Source of the DNA: Pseudomonas sp. B21-028
GTDB taxonomy: Bacteria; Pseudomonadota; Gammaproteobacteria; Pseudomonadales; Pseudomonadaceae
Direction of reading: 5' to 3'
NCBI RefSeq assembly: GCF_024749045.1
Contig: NZ_CP087184.1
Coordinates: 2,480,001 to 2,544,000, forward strand
DNA length: 64,000 nucleotides
Translations under genes and position numbers: made by a program
Notes under the pieces: generated by a model
Seen by the model: the letters and a program-made list of their open reading frames with translations, nothing else
Database searches by the model: none
What the model was told of the DNA's origin: nothing
Shown: positions 17,672 through 27,808 of the stretch, piece by piece
Layout: the number at the start of each line of letters is the position of its first letter
Position numbering within the stretch: the stretch's first letter is position 1

Positions 17672-17892
17672 GCGCCAGGTTGCTGACTCGCACAGAGCGG
17701 GCCGATGACATCGCTCGATTGAAGGCCGAGTTGCAATTACCCGCCTTGAAATATGTCGACGTCTCGCTTCAGAAAGAGTTGCGACGTGCCTTACAGCGCT
17801 GGCCGCTGCTCGCCGAGTTCGAGCAGGTGCAACGGGCGCCCGGGGCACGGGTTTCGCTGGCGCGCCAGAACGAGTCGGAGGTGGCAACGTGA
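17668..17892 (+). CDS. bcsR: Cellulose biosynthesis regulator BcsR
   Basis: A 74-residue soluble protein. The core 'LPALKYVDVSLQ' followed by 'ALQRWPLLAEFEQ' matches E. coli BcsR ('LPDIDYADIS' and 'ALKRWPLLAEFAQ'). In E. coli BcsR forms a complex with BcsQ and with BcsE that regulates the inner-membrane synthase. Its position directly before bcsQ is conserved. ATG 17668 overlaps the bcsG stop (ATGA) and its own stop overlaps the GTG of bcsQ. The tail after 'LLAEFEQ' is about 25 residues longer than in E. coli. Confidence 0.88.
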   Translation: MSARLLTRTERADDIARLKAELQLPALKYVDVSLQKELRRALQRWPLLAEFEQVQRAPGARVSLARQNESEVAT

Positions 17893-18611
17893 CGTCTTTG
17901 GCTTTGCACGGCTTGCGCGGTGGCGCTGGCAGCAGTTCGTTGCTGGCAGCCCTCGGTTACGCCCTGCACACCCTGGAGCAGCGCGTGCTGCTGGTGGATA
18001 TGTGCCCGGAGAATCTGCTGCGCCTGCACTTCAACCTGGCCGTCACGCAGACGAGCGGCTGGGCGCGAGCCCTGCTCGATGGCCAGGATTGGAAAGGTCA
18101 GTTCTGGAACCTCGCGCCGAATTTCAGTCTGCTGCCCTATGGTCGACTCTTCAGGGCCGAGCAGATGCATCTGGAGCAGGAGTTGAGCCATCAGCCCGGA
18201 CTCTGGGACAGGCGCATGAGTGCCTTGGCCGAGCACTTCGATTGGATACTGTTCGATTTTCCCCATCGCACGCCCTGGCATGACAGCGCCGTGTCCTGCC
18301 AATTGCAGATTCAGGTGATCGAGGCCGATGCCGCCTGTCACGTCTTGCTGCAACAGCAGGAGGAGATGGCCGACTACCTGTTGCTCAATCGGTTCGATCC
18401 AGCCAGTCAGATTCAACGCGACTTGATGCTGATCTGGCGTCAACACTATGATGCGCGGCTGCTGCCGGTGACCGTGCACAGCGATGAAGCGATGCGCGAA
18501 GCATTGGCCTGCAAGCAGCCGGTGGGCCGCTATGCGCCGGGCAGCCTGGTGGCGCAGGACGCGCTCAGCCTGGCGATATGGTGCCAGACCCGACAAGGGG
18601 AGGGTGCATGA
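17889..18611 (+). CDS. bcsQ: Cellulose biosynthesis MinD-like ATPase BcsQ
   Basis: A 240-residue SIMIBI-class (MinD/ParA-like) protein. The P loop reads RGGAGSSS (10-17), comparable to RGGVGTTT in E. coli BcsQ and lacking the usual P-loop lysine. The Walker-B-like region is 'FDWILFDFPHR', and 'DEAMREALACKQPVGRYAPG' near the C-terminus matches E. coli. BcsQ assembles with BcsR/BcsE at the membrane and localises or activates the synthase. The GTG start overlaps the bcsR stop (GTGA), and the stop overlaps the bcsA ATG. Confidence 0.92.
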   Translation: MTSLALHGLRGGAGSSSLLAALGYALHTLEQRVLLVDMCPENLLRLHFNLAVTQTSGWARALLDGQDWKGQFWNLAPNFSLLPYGRLFRAEQMHLEQELSHQPGLWDRRMSALAEHFDWILFDFPHRTPWHDSAVSCQLQIQVIEADAACHVLLQQQEEMADYLLLNRFDPASQIQRDLMLIWRQHYDARLLPVTVHSDEAMREALACKQPVGRYAPGSLVAQDALSLAIWCQTRQGEGA

Positions 18612-21199
18612 TCGCCCGCTGCTTCCCTTATCAGTATTTGCGCAATAAGCACGGATGCGGCCCGCTGGTTGCGCTGCTGCTGGCGTTGGCGAGCGTCCTG
18701 GCCTGGTTGGTGTTGCGCTTGGAGTCGGCCGCCTGGCGTCAGTTGCTGGACCAGCGGCAACGCTGGTATCCACAGTTGGCCGCCAAGTCGCCGAGTCTTG
18801 GCGATCCCTTGCGTTACGTCCTGCAAAGCATCTGGTTGCTGTTGATACGACCGGTCGCGCCAGAGCAGCGGTCGAACTCGTTTAGCGGGTGGACGCGGGT
18901 CGTCGCCCTGAATCGGACGGTGTGGCTGCAGCTGAGCAATGCGCTCCAACAGCAGACCCGACGTATCCGCGACCACTCGCGAGTCACCCAGGGCGTCCAC
19001 TGGTGGAAAGGCCTGGAGCGGCACCGCCAATGGCTGCTTGGCGGTTTCCTGGTCGCCCAGTTGGTTCTGCTGACGGTGTTGTGCATCACTGAACCGTTTG
19101 GTTATGTGGAGCAACTGGTCTTCGGACTCTTGCTCTGGGGCCTGGCCATGCTGGTGCGCGGCATGCCCGGGCGTTTCGCGACCTTGTTGATGGTGGTGTT
19201 GTCCACCATTGTCTCCTGCCGTTACTTGTGGTGGCGCTACACCTCGACACTGAATTGGGATCAGCCCCTGGATCTGGCCTGTGGCCTGGCGCTGTTGGCG
19301 GCGGAGACTTACTCCTGGATCGTGCTGATCTTTGGTTACATCCAGACCTGCTGGCCACTGAACCGTGAGCCGGCGCAGTTGCCGGACGATACTCGGCACT
19401 GGCCGACCGTCGATTTATTGATTCCGACCTATAACGAGGACCTTTCGGTGGTGCGCGGCACCGTCTACGCCGCCCTGGGCATTGACTGGCCGGAAGAAAA
19501 ACTGCGGATCCATATCCTGGACGACGGCAAGCGCGAAGCCTTTCGCCAGTTCGCCGCCGAAGTCGGGGTCGGCTACATCATTCGTCCGGACAATCGCCAT
19601 GCCAAGGCCGGCAACCTCAACCACGCGTTGGGTCGCCTGGACGGCGAACTGGTCGCCCTGTTCGATTGCGACCATATGCCGGTTCGCTCGTTCCTGCAGT
19701 TGACGGTGGGCTGGTTCCTGCGCGATCCGAAATTGGCGCTGGTCCAGACGCCCCATCACTTCCTCTCCGCGGATCCTTTCGAACGCAACCTCTCGGTGTT
19801 CCGCAACAGGCCAAACGAGGGCGAACTGTTCTATGGCCTGATCCAGGATGGCAACGATATGTGGAATGCCGCTTTCTTCTGCGGCTCCTGTGCGGTGCTG
19901 CGGCGTTCGGCGCTGGATGAGATCGGCGGATTTGCGGTGCAGACCGTGACCGAGGATGCCCATACAGCCTTGCGCCTGCATCGCGCCGGGTGGAACTCGG
20001 CGTATGTACGCATTCCCCAGGCGGCCGGCCTGGCCACGGAAAGCCTGTCCGCCCATATCGGCCAGCGCATCCGTTGGGCCCGAGGCATGGCGCAGATTTT
20101 CCGTACCGACAACCCGTTGCTGGGCAAGGGCCTGACGGTGTTCCAACGGATCTGCTACGCCAACGCGATGATGCACTTCCTCGCTGGTTTGCCGCGGTTG
20201 ATATTCTTGATCGCGCCCTTGGCTTTCCTGCTGCTGCACGCCTACATCATCTATGCCCCGGCGTTGATGATCCTGTTGTACGTGTTACCGCCGATGATCC
20301 ATGCCAGCCTGACCAACTCGCGCATGCAGGGTCGCTATCGGCAGACGTTCTGGGGCGAGGTCTATGAGACCGTCCTGGCCTGGTACATCGCCCGACCCAC
20401 CACGGTGGCACTGTTCAGCCCGAACAAAGGCACCTTCAACGTCACCTCCAAGGGTGGCCTGATGGCGTACGACCGGTTCGACTGGAAAATCGCCCGGCCT
20501 TATCTGGTCCTGGCGGGCCTGAACATCGCCGGGCTGGGTTTCGCCTGTTGGCGGTTGGTCACGGGGCCGGACAATGAGGTCGGCACGGTGCTGGTGAGCT
20601 CGCTGTGGGTGATCTACAACCTGTTGATCCTCGGTGCGGCGGTCGCGGTCGCGGCCGAAGTTCGCCAGGTACGGCAGACGCATCGGGTGCAGACCCGGTT
20701 ACCGGTGGCGGTGCGCCTGGACAGCGGCCATTCGTACCCGGGCACGCTGCTTGATTATTCCGATGGCGGTGTCGGCGTACAGATCGATGTGCCGTTGTCG
20801 CTGCCGGTTGGCGGGCGTATTTCGTTGCTGATGCAGCGTGACTCGCGAGAGTTCCTGTTTCCCGGTCTGGTCAGCCGCAGCCACGAGCAATTCGTTGGCA
20901 TCGATTTTGGCCAATTGTCCACCCGGCAAAAAATCGACTTTGTGCAGTGCACGTTCGCCCGTGCCGATGCCTGGTTGAATTGGGGTGAAAACTATGTCCC
21001 GGACAGGCCCCTGCACAGCCTGATCGATATTTTCAAACTCGGTGCCAAGGGCTACTTCCAACTCTACCAATACCTGCCTGTGTGGGTCCGCCGCGTGGCC
21101 GGACCGCCACTGCGCCTGCTGGGCTGGTTGTTGAGTTACCTGCCGCGGATGCCGTCCTCGTTTTTTTCATCTTCTTCTCGGTCAGTGAACCCAACATGA
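18608..21199 (+). CDS. bcsA: Cellulose synthase catalytic subunit BcsA
   Basis: An 863-residue inner-membrane GT2 synthase. Transmembrane helices flank the catalytic loop. Motifs in order: 'PTYNED' near 272, DDG near 304, DCD near 354, 'FFCGSCAVLRR', TED near 447 and QRIRW near 485. The cytoplasmic PilZ domain follows, with RxxxR ('RVQTR', near 695) and DxSxxG ('DYSDGG', near 716) that bind c-di-GMP. It polymerises UDP-glucose into beta-1,4-glucan and exports it through its own channel with BcsB. ATG 18608 overlaps the bcsQ stop. An in-frame extension of ten codons is unlikely. All catalytic and PilZ residues appear intact, so the synthase should be active and c-di-GMP-gated. Confidence 0.97.
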   Translation: MIARCFPYQYLRNKHGCGPLVALLLALASVLAWLVLRLESAAWRQLLDQRQRWYPQLAAKSPSLGDPLRYVLQSIWLLLIRPVAPEQRSNSFSGWTRVVALNRTVWLQLSNALQQQTRRIRDHSRVTQGVHWWKGLERHRQWLLGGFLVAQLVLLTVLCITEPFGYVEQLVFGLLLWGLAMLVRGMPGRFATLLMVVLSTIVSCRYLWWRYTSTLNWDQPLDLACGLALLAAETYSWIVLIFGYIQTCWPLNREPAQLPDDTRHWPTVDLLIPTYNEDLSVVRGTVYAALGIDWPEEKLRIHILDDGKREAFRQFAAEVGVGYIIRPDNRHAKAGNLNHALGRLDGELVALFDCDHMPVRSFLQLTVGWFLRDPKLALVQTPHHFLSADPFERNLSVFRNRPNEGELFYGLIQDGNDMWNAAFFCGSCAVLRRSALDEIGGFAVQTVTEDAHTALRLHRAGWNSAYVRIPQAAGLATESLSAHIGQRIRWARGMAQIFRTDNPLLGKGLTVFQRICYANAMMHFLAGLPRLIFLIAPLAFLLLHAYIIYAPALMILLYVLPPMIHASLTNSRMQGRYRQTFWGEVYETVLAWYIARPTTVALFSPNKGTFNVTSKGGLMAYDRFDWKIARPYLVLAGLNIAGLGFACWRLVTGPDNEVGTVLVSSLWVIYNLLILGAAVAVAAEVRQVRQTHRVQTRLPVAVRLDSGHSYPGTLLDYSDGGVGVQIDVPLSLPVGGRISLLMQRDSREFLFPGLVSRSHEQFVGIDFGQLSTRQKIDFVQCTFARADAWLNWGENYVPDRPLHSLIDIFKLGAKGYFQLYQYLPVWVRRVAGPPLRLLGWLLSYLPRMPSSFFSSSSRSVNPT

Positions 21200-23466
21200 G
21201 TCGCTATTTCAGTAAATCCCTGGTTGCCGGCCTGGCGCTCCTGACCCTTGGCGGCGCACAGGCCCAAGGCCTCGCAACGCCGCCGCTCGATTCGGTCCCG
21301 AGCTGGAGCAATACCTACAATTTCGGTCAGTTGGGTCACGCCGCCGACAACCTGTTGCTGGGGATTCATGACAGCGAGCAGATCGAATTTTCGTTGCGTC
21401 GCGACCGCATCGCCAGCGATGCCCGCTTGCGGCTGGAGTTCACACCGTCGCCCGCGTTGCTGCCGGTGTTGTCACATCTGCGGGTGTATCTCAATGATGT
21501 GCTCGTCAGTGTGCTACCCATCGAGAAAGAACAACTGGGGCGCAAGACATTCCGCGACGTGGTGCTGGATCCGCTGTTGATCACAGACTTCAACCGGGTA
21601 CGCCTGGAGTTCGTCGGCCACTACACCGACGTTTGTGAAGATCCGGCCAATAATGCGCTATGGGTCAATATCGGCCGTCGCAGCGAGATCGAACTGCACG
21701 AGCAGGCATTGTCGCTGAAGAACGACCTGGCTTATTTCCCTTTGCCGTTCTTCGATGCACGGGGCCAGGACAAGCCGAGTCTGAACATGGTTTTCGCAGC
21801 CTCGCCCACATTGGGCGAGCAACGCGCGGCGGGCGTCCTGGCGTCTTATTTCGGCAGCAAGGCCGGTTGGCGGGGCATGCGTTTTCCGGTGTTATTCGAC
21901 CGTCTGCCCGAGGCCGGGACCGGCGCCACGCCTGCGATTGTATTCGCCACCAATGACCGTCGCCCGCCGTTCCTGGCCGACCTGGAGCAGTTTCCAAAGG
22001 TCGCGGCACCGGTGCTGCAAATGATCGACAACCCGCAGGCGCCTCACAGCAAGGTGCTGCTGGTGCTCGGTCGTGATGACGAGGATCTGCTTGTCGCTGC
22101 CCGCGCACTGGCGCTGGGCGGGGATCTGTTGCGCGGTTCGCGGGTGACGGTGGACAAGCTGCAGCAACTCAAGCCCCGGCAACCCTACGACGCGCCTAAC
22201 TGGATTCGCACTGATCGTGCGGTCCGATTCGCCGAGTTGATCAGCTACCCCGGGCAGTTGCAGGCAAGCGGCTTGCGCCCGGCGCCGATCAGCGTCGATC
22301 TCAACCTGCCGCCGGATCTGTTTGTCTGGCGCAGCCAAGGGGTCCCGTTGCAGATCAACTATCGCTATACGCCCAGCGTGGTCACCGATGAGTCGCGGCT
22401 GAACATCAATCTCAATGATCAGTTCATCAGCAGCTTGCCCTTGCCGAGCAGTGATAGCTCGAAGCTGCAAAGGCTGCGCCTGGCGGTGCTGTCCACTGAC
22501 CCTGCCAATCCCGACGAGAAGGTGTGGGTGCCCGCGCTGAAAGTCGGCGAACGCAACACCCTGCGCTTCGACTTCAACTTTGCCAGCACCCTTGGCAGCG
22601 CTCAACGTGATCATTGCCAGACGATTTTGCCGGCAAGCAATCAGGCGGTGATTGACGAAGCCTCGACGATCGATTTGTCCGGCTATCACCATTTCATCGC
22701 CATGCCGGATCTGAAGGCGTTTGCCCGCAGCGGGTTCCCATTCACGCGCATGGCCGATCTGTCGCAAACGCTGGTCATGGTGCCGGCCCAAGGAAGTGCG
22801 GTGCAGATCAGCACATTGCTGGAAACCGTGGCCGCGATCAGCGCACGCTCGGGTGCGCCGGCGTTGGGTCTGCAACTGTCCACCGACTGGGGCATGGCGG
22901 CCCGGACGGATGCCGACCTGTTGGTGTTGGGAGGGCTGGGAGCTGATATCGGCAGCAACCCGGATATGAATCTGGTACTGGATAACCTCCATGATTGGTT
23001 GCTGGAACCGTCCAGCCAGTCGCTAAACGGTTCGTCGGCGCGTGTCGGTCAGCTCAACGACGTCAGGCGCCAGCCGGCCCATCGGGTCGAGGTCTCGGCC
23101 CAGGCGCCGATTGCCGCCTTCGTCGGGCTCAAGTCTCCGTTCCATGAGCAACGCAGCATTGTCGCGCTGCAGGCCAACACTGACGCCGATTACCAACTGC
23201 TGCGCGACACGCTCGCTGACGGCGGGAAGATGGACGTCGTGGCGGGTTCCGTAGCGCTGCTGCGTAGCAGCGGCGTAGAGAGCAGCCAGGTTGGCGAGCA
23301 GTACTTCGTCGGACATCTGCCCTGGTGGTTGCTGCTCTGGTTCCAACTCTCCGAGCACCCGGTGTTGCTGGCGCTGACGGTGGTACTGATCGTGCTGCTC
23401 ATTGCATTCGTATTGTGGCGCTCGCTCGGCTGGGTTTCCCGGCGGCGGCTGATGGGTCAGGAGTGA
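21196..23466 (+). CDS. bcsB: Cellulose synthase periplasmic subunit BcsB
   Basis: 756 residues. A Sec signal peptide ('SLVAGLALLTLGGAQA', cut near residue 23) is followed by a large periplasmic region with alternating carbohydrate-binding and flavodoxin-like domains. A C-terminal transmembrane helix (about 722-745, 'LLALTVVLIVLLIAFVLW') docks to BcsA. BcsB is required for BcsA activity and guides the glucan through the periplasm. The start overlaps the bcsA stop by four bases and the stop overlaps the bcsZ ATG by one base (TGATG). Confidence 0.95.
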   Translation: MSRYFSKSLVAGLALLTLGGAQAQGLATPPLDSVPSWSNTYNFGQLGHAADNLLLGIHDSEQIEFSLRRDRIASDARLRLEFTPSPALLPVLSHLRVYLNDVLVSVLPIEKEQLGRKTFRDVVLDPLLITDFNRVRLEFVGHYTDVCEDPANNALWVNIGRRSEIELHEQALSLKNDLAYFPLPFFDARGQDKPSLNMVFAASPTLGEQRAAGVLASYFGSKAGWRGMRFPVLFDRLPEAGTGATPAIVFATNDRRPPFLADLEQFPKVAAPVLQMIDNPQAPHSKVLLVLGRDDEDLLVAARALALGGDLLRGSRVTVDKLQQLKPRQPYDAPNWIRTDRAVRFAELISYPGQLQASGLRPAPISVDLNLPPDLFVWRSQGVPLQINYRYTPSVVTDESRLNINLNDQFISSLPLPSSDSSKLQRLRLAVLSTDPANPDEKVWVPALKVGERNTLRFDFNFASTLGSAQRDHCQTILPASNQAVIDEASTIDLSGYHHFIAMPDLKAFARSGFPFTRMADLSQTLVMVPAQGSAVQISTLLETVAAISARSGAPALGLQLSTDWGMAARTDADLLVLGGLGADIGSNPDMNLVLDNLHDWLLEPSSQSLNGSSARVGQLNDVRRQPAHRVEVSAQAPIAAFVGLKSPFHEQRSIVALQANTDADYQLLRDTLADGGKMDVVAGSVALLRSSGVESSQVGEQYFVGHLPWWLLLWFQLSEHPVLLALTVVLIVLLIAFVLWRSLGWVSRRRLMGQE

Positions 23467-24581
23467 TGCCCGTGAGAGGTTTTCTGGTGCTGCTGTTGAG
23501 CCTGTGTGTCGTTGGCCCGGCGAGTGCGGCGCAGTGCGGCTGGCCGGCCTGGGAAACCTACAAGCAGGTGTTGGTGAGCCCTGACGGCCGGGTCGTCGAC
23601 CTCTCCACCGAACAACGGATCACCACGTCGGAAGGGCAGAGCTATGGCCTGTTCTTCGCGCTGTTGGCCAATGACCGGGCGAGCTTCGCCCGGTTGTTGA
23701 GCTGGACCCAGGACAATCTGGCCGGCGGCGACCTGTCTCGCCGGTTGCCGGCCTGGCAATGGGGCCGCGACCAGGAAGGCCATTGGAAGGTCCTCGACGC
23801 CAACAATGCCAGTGACTCCGATTTGTGGATCGCCTACAGCCTGTTGGAGGCGGGGCGACTTTGGCGCCAACCCGCCTATGAAAAGCTCGGGCTCAATATG
23901 CTCTGGCTGAGTGCGGCGCAGAGCATGCGCAATGTGCCAGGGCTGGGCCTGATGCTGCTCCCGGGAGGGCAGGGTTTTGACAGCGCCGACAGTTGGCGGC
24001 TGAATCCCAGCTATCTTCCCCCGCAACTGCTGGCGCGGTTTGCCCAGGTGGCGCCGATCTGGGGCGAACTCGCCGCCAACTCGCAGCGCATGCTGATGGA
24101 GGGCTCGCCCTTGGGCCTGGCCCCCGACTGGTTACTGTGGCGAACCGGGCAGGGCTGGGCGGCCGATAGCGTGACGGGCACCAAGGGCAGCTACGACGCG
24201 ATCAGAGTCTATCTATGGCTCGGAATGCTGGCCGAGGATGCGTCCGGACGGCGTGAGTTGCTCGAGCATTTCCAACCCATGTTGGCGCAGGTCACGCGTC
24301 AGGGGGCGGTGCCGGAAATGCTCGACACCCGCACCGGTGCCGACACCGGCAAGGGCCCCGTGGGCTTTTCCGCGGCTCTGCTACCCCTGTTGGCCAGTGC
24401 GCCCGCCAGCGCTGAGGCATTGAAGGGCCAACGTGAACGGCTGCGCCAGGAACCACCCGCCCCCGATGCTTATTACAACCGCTCCTTGCTGTTATTCGGC
24501 CAAGGCTGGGATGAGCGGCGATATCGATTTGACAAGAACGGACGTCTGCTACCGAATTGGGCGGGCGCATGCAAAAAATAG
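23466..24581 (+). CDS. bcsZ: Periplasmic endo-beta-1,4-glucanase BcsZ (GH8)
   Basis: 371 residues with a signal peptide ending at 'GPASA' (about residue 21). The glycoside hydrolase family 8 catalytic acid is E56 in 'TTSEGQSYG', and the conserved 'NNASDSDLWIAY' segment (113-124) lines the substrate cleft. BcsZ trims nascent cellulose and affects fibre yield and quality. ATG 23466 overlaps the bcsB stop by one base. The longer in-frame alternative starting at 23325 would lie inside bcsB and hide the signal peptide. It overlaps bcsC by 13 bases. Confidence 0.95.
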   Translation: MPVRGFLVLLLSLCVVGPASAAQCGWPAWETYKQVLVSPDGRVVDLSTEQRITTSEGQSYGLFFALLANDRASFARLLSWTQDNLAGGDLSRRLPAWQWGRDQEGHWKVLDANNASDSDLWIAYSLLEAGRLWRQPAYEKLGLNMLWLSAAQSMRNVPGLGLMLLPGGQGFDSADSWRLNPSYLPPQLLARFAQVAPIWGELAANSQRMLMEGSPLGLAPDWLLWRTGQGWAADSVTGTKGSYDAIRVYLWLGMLAEDASGRRELLEHFQPMLAQVTRQGAVPEMLDTRTGADTGKGPVGFSAALLPLLASAPASAEALKGQRERLRQEPPAPDAYYNRSLLLFGQGWDERRYRFDKNGRLLPNWAGACKK

Positions 24582-27500
24582 TGGGATGGGCGTTGCTGCT
24601 GGGATGTCTGTGTGAGCCCGCGCTAAGCCAGGCCGCCACGCCAATTGATCAGCAACAACGGTTTCTGGAGCAGATGCGCACCGGCGAAGCGCTTTATCGC
24701 GAAGACCTGGTCCGTGACGCGTTGGCGCGCCTGAACCTGATTGCCCCCGACCAGCCACGAGTGCTGGTCGCCGGGATCCGCCAGGCGCTGCTGCAACAGG
24801 ATCAGCCGCTGGCCGCGCGCTTGCTGGAGACCTTGCAGCGCCAGGCGCCGGATTCCCAGGAGCTGCTCCAGGCCCGTAGCCTGTTCACGCTGCAAAGCGT
24901 GAAGGGGCAAAAGGACTTGCATCAGGCGCGGGAACTGGCGGCGACGGGAAAAGCACAGGAGGCGGTCGGGGTGTACCGACAATTATTCGGTGATGCCCCG
25001 CCGGATCTTGCCAGCGCCGTGGAGTACTGGCAGGCACGCAGCGGCATGCCCGGGCAGCGGACAACGGCCATCGAACAACTGCGGGCACTGGATGGTCAGT
25101 ATCCGGGCAATACAGGCCTGCGATTGGTGCTCGCGAACCTGTTGTTCGCGCAGAAAAAAGACGCCGAGGGCTTGGCGATTCTGCATCGGTTGGCGAGTGA
25201 TCCACTGGCGAGCAGGGATGCCGCCCAGCAGGAACTCAACTACCTGAACCGTCTGCCCATCAGCCCGAACAGCGTGCGCGGCTGGCAGGACTTTATCGCT
25301 CACTATCCCGATTCGCCTCTCAAGGGAAAAGCCTTCGAGCAGGTGCAGCTTCAACAACAACGCTTGGCCGATCCAGCCTGGCAGGCCGCGGCCAAACGTC
25401 GGCAGCAAGGCCCGAAAGCCATCGATCATTATTCAATACTGTTGCGCCAGGGTGATCAGGCCCTGCGGCGCAAAGAGCTGGTCAAGGCCGAGAAGGCGTA
25501 CCAGCAGGCCCGCAAAATGCGGCCGAGCGATGCCAGGGCGTCATGGGCACTGGTCCGTCTGTACCAGGCCCATTCACCACAGCAGCTTGAGACCTTTCTC
25601 GATAGGCTCTCGCCTGCGCAGTCGCGCGAATTCCAGGCGTTGCGCCAGAGCCTCGCGCTCGCGCGTTTGAAGGCCCAGGCCGATGTTGCCACGCGACGGT
25701 CCGATTGGGCGCAGGTCAACAGTCTGCTGCTCAAGGCCCGAATGCTCGATGGGGACGACCCCTGGTTGGCCTTTCATTTGGCCAAGGCCCAGCAGGCGCT
25801 GAGACAGACCGGCGCGGCCGAGGACACCTTCCGCCAACTGATGCAGCGTCAATCACACAATCCCGAGGCGCGTTATGCCCAGGCGCTGTATTTGAATGCC
25901 ACCGGCCGGGACAGCGAGGCGCTGGACGCACTGACGCAGATCTCACGATCGACCTGGAGTCAGCCCATGCAGGATTTGGCCAGTCAATTGCAGCGCCGCC
26001 TGCTGCTGGCGCGAGCCAAAGCCCTGCGCGACGCCGGTCATGAAGTCCAGGCGGTGACCCTGTTGTTGCAGCAGCCCAACAGCGAGGACTTGGCGACAGT
26101 CGCCGGTTGGGCATTGCAGCGCGGTGACCGGGTCCAGGCTCAAACCTATTACCGCCAAGCGTTGCTGCGTGATGCACAGAATGCCGAGGCGCAGTTGGGC
26201 TTGATCGAAACCCTGATCGCCGACGGTCAAATGCAACCGGCGCAGCAGCGGTTGGAGCAAATGGCTTCAGCTCCGGCCGCGAGCCCTGACCACCTGCGAC
26301 GCCAGGCCAATGCCTGGACCGCCGTTGGCCATCCGGAAAAGGCCGATGCCCTGTTCGCGCAATTGCTGAACACCCCGCAAAGCGATCCGCTGATCTACCG
26401 CGACGGCGCCCGGCTGATGGCCAGGCAACAACCTCAAGTGGCATTCGATCAATACGCCCGTGGCATGGCGGCTGCCGGCCTGCTGAGCCCAGCCCAGGCC
26501 AGCCCCCGGGACGATCGCGCCCTGACCCTGGCCAGCCGCGAGAAAGACAGCGACGACTGGCTGTCACGCAGTTTGCGTCAGGAAGTCGAGGGCGTGTACC
26601 AGCAACAGAATCCGACGGTCCATCTCTACCATGACATCGCCTGGCGTTCCGACAACACCACGCCGGGTGTCTCCGACTTGCTGGCCCAGACCTCGATCCT
26701 GCGCATCGACGCGCCGGTGGCCCAAGGCCGAGGCTTTGTCCAGGCCGAAAACATCGATCTGGATGCTGGAGCCTTCGACACCGATGCCGACGGCCTGCAT
26801 CGCGAAAGATTTGGTACTTGCGCGATCCGCTTGCGTAATCGTGCAACCGGTGTGCTGTCTCCCGGCGGCTGCCCGGGCGAGACGCAACGTGCGCGTGGCA
26901 GCACACTGGCAATCGGTTGGCGGGATGAGCGTTGGGCCGTGGATATCGGCCATTCCGCCGAAGGCTTCCCCGTCGCGAACTGGTTGGGCGGGGTCAGCTT
27001 TGCCAGTGACTGGAACAGCCTGAACTGGAAACTCACGGCCTCGCGCCGACCGGTGAGCGATTCGCTGTTGTCCCACGCCGGAGCCGTCGATCCCGTCAGC
27101 GGCGTTCGCTGGGGCGGCGTCACCGCCAATGGCCTGCGCCTTGACCTGAGCCATGCGACCAGCACGGTGGACGGTGTCTGGGCCAGTCTTGGCGCGCATT
27201 GGTTGCGGGGCGAGAACGTCGCCAATAACAGCCGTCGTTCGGCGATGGGCGGCTACTACTACAACCTGATTGAACGGGCCGACGAGCGTCTGCAGACCGG
27301 CCTGACACTGATGTATTGGGGCTATGACAAGGACCTGAGCGAGTTCACCCTTGGGCAGGGTGGCTACTACAGCCCCCAGCAATATTACTCGCTGGGTGTT
27401 CCGCTCGATTATGCCTGGCGCAACGCCGACTGGTCGGTGCGGCTGGAAGGTTCGCTTGGCTGGGCTTATGCGACCACCCAGGCCAGTGAGCTCTATCCCC

Positions 27501-27796
27501 TGGAGGGGGCCGGAGCGAACTGGCTGAGCAGCGTGCAGCAAGCAGGTTTTACCGCCGAGAATGTGAACCAGGTCAAGGCCGCAGGCTCCACCAGCGGTGC
27601 CAACGTGCGCCTGCAAGGCCTGGTCGAGCGCCGTCTTTCGGATCACCTCGTATTGGGCGGCGGACTGGCCTGGCAACACAGCGAAGACTATGCGCCGAGT
27701 CGCGCCCTGCTGTACCTGCGATACACCTTTGACCCTTGGCAAGGCAACCTGCCTTTGCCGGTCGAGCCACTTTCGCCCTATGCGCAAATGCGCTGA
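24569..27796 (+). CDS. bcsC: Cellulose export outer-membrane protein BcsC
   Basis: 1075 residues: signal peptide (cleavage near 'PALSQA', residue 22), a long periplasmic superhelix of TPR repeats (about 25-690) and a C-terminal outer-membrane beta-barrel (about 735-1075). The barrel is rich in aromatic strands such as 'GYYSPQQYYSLGVPLDYAWR' and ends in '...PLSPYAQMR'. E. coli BcsC is about 1157 residues, so the TPR part may be somewhat shorter here. It carries cellulose across the peptidoglycan and outer membrane. It is the last gene of the operon; no acetylation genes (wssFGHI type) follow. Confidence 0.94.
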   Translation: MQKIVGWALLLGCLCEPALSQAATPIDQQQRFLEQMRTGEALYREDLVRDALARLNLIAPDQPRVLVAGIRQALLQQDQPLAARLLETLQRQAPDSQELLQARSLFTLQSVKGQKDLHQARELAATGKAQEAVGVYRQLFGDAPPDLASAVEYWQARSGMPGQRTTAIEQLRALDGQYPGNTGLRLVLANLLFAQKKDAEGLAILHRLASDPLASRDAAQQELNYLNRLPISPNSVRGWQDFIAHYPDSPLKGKAFEQVQLQQQRLADPAWQAAAKRRQQGPKAIDHYSILLRQGDQALRRKELVKAEKAYQQARKMRPSDARASWALVRLYQAHSPQQLETFLDRLSPAQSREFQALRQSLALARLKAQADVATRRSDWAQVNSLLLKARMLDGDDPWLAFHLAKAQQALRQTGAAEDTFRQLMQRQSHNPEARYAQALYLNATGRDSEALDALTQISRSTWSQPMQDLASQLQRRLLLARAKALRDAGHEVQAVTLLLQQPNSEDLATVAGWALQRGDRVQAQTYYRQALLRDAQNAEAQLGLIETLIADGQMQPAQQRLEQMASAPAASPDHLRRQANAWTAVGHPEKADALFAQLLNTPQSDPLIYRDGARLMARQQPQVAFDQYARGMAAAGLLSPAQASPRDDRALTLASREKDSDDWLSRSLRQEVEGVYQQQNPTVHLYHDIAWRSDNTTPGVSDLLAQTSILRIDAPVAQGRGFVQAENIDLDAGAFDTDADGLHRERFGTCAIRLRNRATGVLSPGGCPGETQRARGSTLAIGWRDERWAVDIGHSAEGFPVANWLGGVSFASDWNSLNWKLTASRRPVSDSLLSHAGAVDPVSGVRWGGVTANGLRLDLSHATSTVDGVWASLGAHWLRGENVANNSRRSAMGGYYYNLIERADERLQTGLTLMYWGYDKDLSEFTLGQGGYYSPQQYYSLGVPLDYAWRNADWSVRLEGSLGWAYATTQASELYPLEGAGANWLSSVQQAGFTAENVNQVKAAGSTSGANVRLQGLVERRLSDHLVLGGGLAWQHSEDYAPSRALLYLRYTFDPWQGNLPLPVEPLSPYAQMR

Positions 27797-27808
27797 TCAG
27801 GTCAAACA

